A DNA stretch of 64,000 bases from Mycobacterium deserti (GTDB taxonomy: Bacteria > Actinomycetota > Actinomycetes > Mycobacteriales > Mycobacteriaceae). The stretch covers positions 959,640-1,023,639 of the forward strand of contig NZ_JAODWD010000003.1 in the NCBI RefSeq assembly GCF_025345615.1, in the 5' to 3' direction. Shown one piece after another: positions 59,605 to 64,000 of this stretch. The notes under the pieces are model-generated. The model searched no databases. It was not told the DNA's origin and saw nothing but the letters and a program-made list of their open reading frames with translations. A program made the translations under genes and the position numbers. The first letter of the stretch is position 1. The number at the start of each line of letters is the position of its first letter.

Positions 59605-60201
59605 ATCCCCGGTGAGGTAATGCTGCAGGTTGGGCCCGATCGTTTCGGCGATCTGCTCTACGGGCAGCGATTTGAATGGGTCCAGTTCGAGGATGTATCG
59701 GGCCATCACCACACCCACCAGTTGCGAGGCCACGAACTGCATCCGGATCTTCCCGCTGCCGGGAGGGTTGTCGACGCGTGAACCCACCTCTTTGGCGACG
59801 ACCTCCTGCAGAAACGATCGCACGAGCGAGGTGTCGTTGCCGGCCAGGATCGAGCGCAGCGTGGCGATGAAACCCTTGCCCATCTCGGAATCCCAGAGCG
59901 GCAACAGAAGTGACGGCAGGGTCAGCCCGATCTCCTCGACAGGAATCTGCTGCAGCGGACCGATCACCTGCATCGGGTCGATCGGGATGTGGATGGCGGC
60001 GGCGAAAAGCTGGGTTTTGGTGCCGAAGTAGTGGTGCACGAGCGCGGGGTCGACGCCGGCTTCCGCGGCGACTGCGCGGATGGATGTCTTATCGAAACCG
60101 TTGCGCGAGAACAAATCCCGTGCGCCGACCAAGATGCGTTCCCGGGTGTCGGACGGTCCGGGCGGCCGCCCGGGGCGCTTGCGTTCCGCGTTGGTGGTCA
60201 A
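59587..60201 (-). CDS. TetR-family regulator of the ABC-2 transporter
   Basis: 204 residues from TTG 60201. The N-terminus LTTNAERKRPGRPPGPSDTR leads to the TetR helix-turn-helix (KTSIRAVAAEAGVDPALVHHYFG, about 38-60). The C-terminal domain is helical with LLPLWDSEMGKGFIATLRSIL, as in Rv1685c-like regulators. No ATG or GTG lies between the permease stop (60207) and TTG, and the 70 codons further upstream are antisense noise. It is the third gene of the ATPase-permease-regulator operon and should repress it at the palindromes at 61700-61731. Confidence 0.88.
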   Translation of the reverse strand: MTTNAERKRPGRPPGPSDTRERILVGARDLFSRNGFDKTSIRAVAAEAGVDPALVHHYFGTKTQLFAAAIHIPIDPMQVIGPLQQIPVEEIGLTLPSLLLPLWDSEMGKGFIATLRSILAGNDTSLVRSFLQEVVAKEVGSRVDNPPGSGKIRMQFVASQLVGVVMARYILELDPFKSLPVEQIAETIGPNLQHYLTGDLPGLA

Positions 60202-60206
60202 AGCCG

Positions 60207-61025
60207 TTACGGTGTCCTTCGTCGTAGTGTGGCCGCGGCCAGGCACAGCGCCAGCACCGCGAATCCGACCACGACGGCGATGTCGCGGACCGCGACGAAC
60301 GTCGGTTCGGGATACGCGCCAACCTCCTGCAGTGCTTCCAAAGCGTAACTCGCGGGCAAGACGTTGCTGATCCACTGCAGCCAATCGGGCAGTAGGTCGC
60401 GCGGGACGATGATCCCGCACAGCAACAGTTGCGGCGCGATCACGACCGGCATGAACTGGACGGCCTGGAATTCGGTGCGCGCGAATGCGCTACACAGCAG
60501 GCCAAGACCGACGCCCAGCACCGCGTTGATGATGGCGATGAGGAAGACCAGAACGGGGCTGCCTTCTGTGTAGAGACCGAGGAACCAGTAGGAGACGACG
60601 CAGGCCAACGTCGCCTGCGCCGCTGCCGCAATGGAGAACGCGGTGCCGTAGGCGGCCAACAGATCCAGGCGACGAAGCGGCGTCGTCAGGATCCGCTCCA
60701 GGGTCCCCGAAACCCGCTCACGCTGCATGGTGATCGACGTGATGAGGAACATCACGATGAGCGGGAACACGCCGAGCATGATCAGGCACGCATTGTTGAA
60801 CGGCGACGGAGCGCCCGGCCGGTGCGGCGCGTTCTGGAACATGAAGTACATCAACGTGATGATCAGGCTGGGCACCACCAGGATCATCGCGACGCTGCGG
60901 TGATCGGCGAGCAACTGGCGCAGGATGCGGCCGGTCGTCGCGAGGTAGGCCTGGGGGCTCAGCCGGCTGCGGCCGCGGTGCTGCGCCGGATGACGGACAG
61001 AAACGCTTCCTCCAGTGAGTGACAT
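60207..61025 (-). CDS. ABC-2 type transporter permease
   Basis: 272 residues with six hydrophobic segments (AMILVVPSLIITLMYFMF, ACLIMLGVFPLIVMFLITSI, and four more). The signature ERVSGTLERILTTPLRRLDLL is the ABC-2 coupling helix, and LCGIIVPRDLLPDWLQWISNVLP lies before the last spans. With the ATPase upstream it forms an exporter of unknown substrate. ATG 61025 overlaps the ATPase gene by 67 bases. No later start precedes the first membrane segment, so the long overlap appears real. It is followed five bases later by the TetR start. Confidence 0.9.
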   Translation of the reverse strand: MSLTGGSVSVRHPAQHRGRSRLSPQAYLATTGRILRQLLADHRSVAMILVVPSLIITLMYFMFQNAPHRPGAPSPFNNACLIMLGVFPLIVMFLITSITMQRERVSGTLERILTTPLRRLDLLAAYGTAFSIAAAAQATLACVVSYWFLGLYTEGSPVLVFLIAIINAVLGVGLGLLCSAFARTEFQAVQFMPVVIAPQLLLCGIIVPRDLLPDWLQWISNVLPASYALEALQEVGAYPEPTFVAVRDIAVVVGFAVLALCLAAATLRRRTP

Positions 61026-61723
61026 CCTGTTTCCTCCCGTAATTTCGTGGGTGTCGTGTGGGTGAGCAGACGGCCTTCACGCATGAGCAGCAGGTCGCCG
61101 CAGTGATCGGCCTCGTCCATCACGTGGCTAGACACCAGCAATGTTGTTCCGCGACGGGCGATCTGGTGGAACTGATCCCACAGATCGACGCGCAGCACCG
61201 GGTCGAGGCCGACGGTCGGTTCGTCGAGGACCAGGAGATCGGGATGCGATACCAGGGCACACGCCAGCGATACCCTGGTGCGTTGGCCGCCGGAGAGGTT
61301 GGCGCACAACGCCGTCCGGTGAGTGTCGAGGCCGACCGCGGAGATCGCCTCGTCGGCGGCCTGCGCATCGGCTCCGTAGAGCGCGCCGAAGTAGCGCACG
61401 TTGTCGATGATCCGCAGGTCGTTGTAGACCGTCGCATCCTGCGTGACATAACCGACCCGATGCCGTAATTCGGCCGACCCAGCGGGACGACCGAGCACGG
61501 TCACCGTTCCGCCCGCGACGATCTGCGTTCCGACGATGCTGCGCATCAGCGTGGTCTTGCCGCAGCCGGATGGCCCGAGCAGGCCGGTGATGGTTCCGCG
61601 CGGGATCTGCACGGAGACGTCGTCGAGGGCACGGCGCTTACCGCGGATCACCCGCAGCTCCCTGACGTCGACAGCGACGTCCACATCCTGCAACAGTAAT
61701 TCATCACTCGATGAACTCATCAT
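60959..61723 (-). CDS. ABC transporter ATP-binding protein
   Basis: 254 residues from ATG 61723. Walker [11 protein letters not shown]-loop [11 protein letters not shown], signature [12 protein letters not shown], Walker [13 protein letters not shown] and H-loop [12 protein letters not shown] are all present. It powers the downstream ABC-2 permease, in the manner of drug exporters. The frame is open to ATG 61759, but that codon lies in the -35 box; the promoter predicts transcription starting at about 61723, giving a leaderless [11 protein letters not shown] start. The regulator operators overlap the first codons. Confidence 0.92.
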   Translation of the reverse strand: MMSSSSDELLLQDVDVAVDVRELRVIRGKRRALDDVSVQIPRGTITGLLGPSGCGKTTLMRSIVGTQIVAGGTVTVLGRPAGSAELRHRVGYVTQDATVYNDLRIIDNVRYFGALYGADAQAADEAISAVGLDTHRTALCANLSGGQRTRVSLACALVSHPDLLVLDEPTVGLDPVLRVDLWDQFHQIARRGTTLLVSSHVMDEADHCGDLLLMREGRLLTHTTPTKLREETGCHSLEEAFLSVIRRSTAAAAG

Positions 61724-61759
61724 GTGATGAATATTGCTCCCCGGTTCGGAGGGTGTCAA
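61700..61759 (-). promoter_or_regulatory. Promoter with two abutting TetR-type operators, ABC-2 operon
   Basis: Reading leftward, TTGACA (61759-61754) and CAATAT (61736-61731) are 17 bases apart. Two directly adjacent 16-base palindromes follow: TTCATC-N4-GATGAG (61731-61716) and TTCATC-N4-GATGAA (61715-61700). Binding by the operon's own TetR would cover the transcription start. The divergent mpg start is 24 bases beyond the -35 box. Confidence 0.7.
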
Positions 61760-61782
61760 GGGCGGGCGGCAGAATCGCTGCG

Positions 61783-62394
61783 GTGGGTCCCCGTCAGCTG
61801 TCCGTCGATCCGCTCACCGCGGCGCGCAGACTGCTCGGGGCGTCACTGACCGGGCGGGGCGTCAGCGCGATGATCGTCGAGGTGGAGGCGTACGGCGGTC
61901 CGGCGGACGGGCCGTGGCCCGACGCGGCGGCGCACTCCTTCCGGGGGCGTGGTGGGCGCAATTCGGTGATGTTCGGACCGCCCGGCCGGCTGTACACGTA
62001 TCGCAGCCACGGCATTCACGTGTGCGCGAACGTGGTCTGCGCCACCGACGGCGTTGCCGGTGCTGTGCTGCTGCGCGCTGCGGCGATCGAGGCGGGTTTC
62101 GATGCGGCTCTAGCGCGACGGGGCGAGTCGATGCGCCCGGCCGCGCTGGCCCGCGGGCCCGGCAACTTGTGTTCGGCGCTTGGCATCACCATGGACGACA
62201 ACGGGATTGACCTGTTCGACCCGAGCAGCTCGGTACAGCTGAGGCTCGGCGAGGAGTATCCGATGCAGGAGGGCCCGCGGGTGGGCGTCAGCAAGGCTGC
62301 CGATCGCCCGTGGCGATTCTGGCTCGCCGGCCGCCCCGAAGTGTCGTTGTACCGCCGCAGTCCGCGGGCACCGGCTCCCGGCGACAGCGACTGA
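61783..62394 (+). CDS. mpg: 3-methyladenine DNA glycosylase, AAG/Mpg type
   Basis: 203 residues, exactly the M. tuberculosis length. It excises alkylated purines and starts base excision repair. The catalytic glutamate is in [10 protein letters not shown]; the tyrosine-rich intercalation region [18 protein letters not shown] and [13 protein letters not shown] substrate loop follow. GTG 61783 is used. CAGAAT (61770-61775) seven bases earlier could be a -10 for a leaderless message. The frame extends into the divergent ABC operator, so earlier starts were rejected. Its TGA overlaps a possible tyrS ATG by one base. Confidence 0.92.
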   Translation: MGPRQLSVDPLTAARRLLGASLTGRGVSAMIVEVEAYGGPADGPWPDAAAHSFRGRGGRNSVMFGPPGRLYTYRSHGIHVCANVVCATDGVAGAVLLRAAAIEAGFDAALARRGESMRPAALARGPGNLCSALGITMDDNGIDLFDPSSSVQLRLGEEYPMQEGPRVGVSKAADRPWRFWLAGRPEVSLYRRSPRAPAPGDSD

Positions 62395-62411
62395 TGCGCA
62401 AGGATCGGCGT

Positions 62412-63698
62412 GTGACTGTTACGGGCACGCCGAACATCCTGGACGAACTGGACTGGCGTGGACTGATCGCGCAGTCCACCGACCGGGACGCGCTGGCGGC
62501 GGGTCTTGCTGCCGGACCCGTCACCGTTTACTCGGGCTTCGATCCGACCGCGCCGAGTTTGCACGCCGGGCACCTGATCCCGTTGTTGACACTGCGCCGT
62601 ATCCAGCGGGCCGGTCATCGACCGATCGTGCTGGCGGGCGGCGCCACCGGGATGATCGGTGACCCTCGTGAGACGGGGGAACGCACACTGAACACCGTCG
62701 ACGTGGTGGCGGACTGGGCTGACCGCATTCGGGGCCAGCTCGAGCGGTTCGTCGAGTTCGACGAGTCGCCGACCGGCGCGGTGGTGGAGAACAACCTGTC
62801 GTGGACGGGGGAGTTGTCGACGATCGAGTTCCTTCGCGATGTCGGCAAGCACTTCTCGGTCAACGTGATGCTCGACCGCGACACCGTGCGGCGTCGTCTG
62901 GAGGGCGAAGGCATCTCCTACACGGAGTTCAGTTACATGCTCCTGCAGGCCAACGACTACGTCGAACTGCATCGGCGGTACGGGTGCACGCTGCAGATCG
63001 GCGGTTCGGACCAGTGGGGCAACATCATTGCCGGGGTCAGGCTGGTGCGCCAGATCAACGGGGCGACGGTGCACGCGCTGACCACGCCGCTGGTCACCGA
63101 CTCCGAGGGCAGAAAGTTCGGCAAGTCGACCGGCGGCGGCAGCCTCTGGTTGGACCCGGAAATGACCAGCCCGTACGCCTGGTACCAATACTTCATCAAC
63201 ACCGGCGACGCCGACGTGGTCCGGTACCTGCGATGGTTCACCTTCCTGGACCCCGATGAACTCGCCGAACTCGAGACCGCGACGGTCGAGCGGCCACACG
63301 AACGGGCCGGTCAGCGACGGCTCGCGCGCGAGCTCACCACCCTCGTGCACGGCGACGCGGCGACGCGGTCGGTGGAGCATGCGAGTCAGGCGCTGTTCGG
63401 ACGCGCCGAGTTGTCGGAGTTGGACGAGCCGACGCTCGCCGCGGCTCTGCGTGAGGCCTCGGTGGCTGCGCTGTCGCCCGGCGGGCCCGACACGATCATC
63501 GATCTCTTGGTGGCCAGCGGGCTCTCGCCGAGTAAGGGGGCGGCGCGGCGTACGGTCGGCGAGGGCGGGTCCTACGTCAACAACGTGCGTGTCGACAGCG
63601 AGGAGTGGACGCCGCAACCGTCCGACTTCCTGCACGGCAAGTGGTTGGTGCTGCGACGGGGCAAGCGGAATATCGCTGGCGTCGAGCGCGTTTCGTGA
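62412..63698 (+). CDS. tyrS: Tyrosyl-tRNA synthetase
   Basis: 428 residues. Class I synthetase: the HIGH motif is HAGH in [18 protein letters not shown], and the KMSKS loop reads KFGKSTGGG. The tyrosine pocket YSGFDPT, the [20 protein letters not shown] segment, and the C-terminal S4 RNA-binding domain ([20 protein letters not shown]) are complete. GTG 62412 has AAGGA seven bases upstream and gives (V)[20 protein letters not shown] 62394, overlapping the mpg stop, is the alternative. The rRNA operon promoter follows 72 bases after the stop. Confidence 0.96.
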   Translation: MTVTGTPNILDELDWRGLIAQSTDRDALAAGLAAGPVTVYSGFDPTAPSLHAGHLIPLLTLRRIQRAGHRPIVLAGGATGMIGDPRETGERTLNTVDVVADWADRIRGQLERFVEFDESPTGAVVENNLSWTGELSTIEFLRDVGKHFSVNVMLDRDTVRRRLEGEGISYTEFSYMLLQANDYVELHRRYGCTLQIGGSDQWGNIIAGVRLVRQINGATVHALTTPLVTDSEGRKFGKSTGGGSLWLDPEMTSPYAWYQYFINTGDADVVRYLRWFTFLDPDELAELETATVERPHERAGQRRLARELTTLVHGDAATRSVEHASQALFGRAELSELDEPTLAAALREASVAALSPGGPDTIIDLLVASGLSPSKGAARRTVGEGGSYVNNVRVDSEEWTPQPSDFLHGKWLVLRRGKRNIAGVERVS

Positions 63699-63769
63699 GC
63701 GGACGGAGTCGACGCACCGGCAGGTGCTCGCGGTAGGCGACGAATCGAAAGACACGCCGAGCAGCCCAT

Positions 63770-63798
63770 TTGACTCCGAGTTATCCCTCACGTAACTT
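63770..63798 (+). promoter_or_regulatory. rRNA operon promoter
   Basis: TTGACT (63770-63775) and TAACTT (63793-63798) are 17 bases apart, a near-consensus SigA promoter, 72 bases after tyrS. It drives the rRNA operon whose leader fills the rest of the window. An rrn operon directly after tyrS is known for the rrnB locus of fast-growing mycobacteria. Confidence 0.8.
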
Positions 63799-63804
63799 AT
63801 CGGA

Positions 63805-64000
63805 GTCGCTGCGACACGGGGCCAACCCCGAAGAGCGCGGCGGCTCCCAGAGGGAAACACCAACTTCGGTTGGGTTCCTGATTGTCCGCTCTACTTGTCC
63901 GCGGCCTATTGGCCGCGGGCTCGTTGCGCGGCCGAGTGGGTGTGTTGTTTGAGAACTCAATAGTGTGTTTGGTGGTTTTTGTTTGTTGTTGTTTTTTGCC
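63805..64000 (+). other. Precursor rRNA leader (upstream of 16S)
   Basis: No protein gene. The leader has hairpins ACCAAC/GTTGGG (around 63858-63873) and a perfect CCGCGGCC-TATT-GGCCGCGG (63899-63918). Then come TGTTGTTTGAGAACTCAA (63943-63960), the mycobacterial boxA-type antitermination segment with the palindrome TTGAGAACTCAA, and a T/G-rich tract (63961-64000). The same sequence precedes 16S rRNA in mycobacteria, where RNase III sites and NusB/NusE binding lie. The 16S gene itself begins beyond the window. Confidence 0.85.

Noticed and set aside
61757..61759. ATG 61759 as start of the ABC ATPase
   Set aside because: It overlaps the TTGACA -35 box; the promoter points to ATG 61723.
62016..63863. 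615-codon frame antisense to mpg and tyrS
   Set aside because: Spans two conserved genes and the rrn promoter; no domains.

Overview
The window is 64 kb of high-GC chromosomal DNA from a mycobacterium. Conserved genes read almost residue for residue like Mycobacterium tuberculosis proteins (rpsA, uvrA, uvrB, infC, lysX, the arg cluster). The backbone order polA-rpsA-coaE-DUF402-uvrB ... uvrA ... lysX-infC-rpmI-rplT-tsnR ... pheS-pheT-argCJBDFRGH ... mpg-tyrS is, from memory, that of H37Rv Rv1629 to Rv1689, without the PE/PGRS and pks genes. An rRNA operon promoter and leader lie directly after tyrS at the right end. That placement is known for the rrnB operon of fast-growing mycobacteria, so a Mycolicibacterium-type rapid grower is the best guess. 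There is no transposase, phage gene, CRISPR array or plasmid function.

Layout. 0-11 kb: DNA polymerase I tail, LysE and PrsW membrane proteins, ribosomal protein S1, CoaE-GrpB fusion, DUF402, UvrB, an MFS exporter behind a MerR-type promoter, MgtC. 11-18 kb: DUF899, tRNA-Cys, a tiny Trp-rich secreted protein, UdgX, a universal stress protein, then a leftward run (MBL hydrolase, SDR, class I aldolase, Lnt paralogue). 18-31 kb: UvrA, then an 8.8 kb block that I do not recall from the H37Rv order (GNAT, winged-helix protein, LpqH-like lipoprotein, and a CHAT-protease module), then a membrane esterase. 31-41 kb: LysX, DUF1844, the infC-rpmI-rplT-tsnR operon with a structured leader and an ATC start, acyl-CoA dehydrogenase, MpaB-type oxygenase, adenylyl cyclase. 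41-53 kb: pheST and the complete arginine operon with ArgR. 53-64 kb: a TetR/membrane-protein pair, ABC-F, a hydrolase/acyl-CoA synthetase fusion, a TetR-controlled ABC-2 transporter, Mpg, TyrS and the rrn leader.

How genes work together. argC through argH overlap or abut and make arginine from N-acetylglutamate, with an ArgR-type operator at argC. UvrA, UvrB, UdgX and Mpg are four separate DNA repair proteins. Four convergent gene pairs end in stop codons interleaved by exactly four bases. Several genes appear to be leaderless, with a TANNNT -10 box 6-7 bases before a GTG start.

The best candidate for an undescribed system is 23.7-29.4 kb. It holds two leaderless transcription units, a helical-repeat protein plus CHAT protease and two unrecognised proteins. 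A DDYAL(V)AAGP motif is shared by one protein from each unit.
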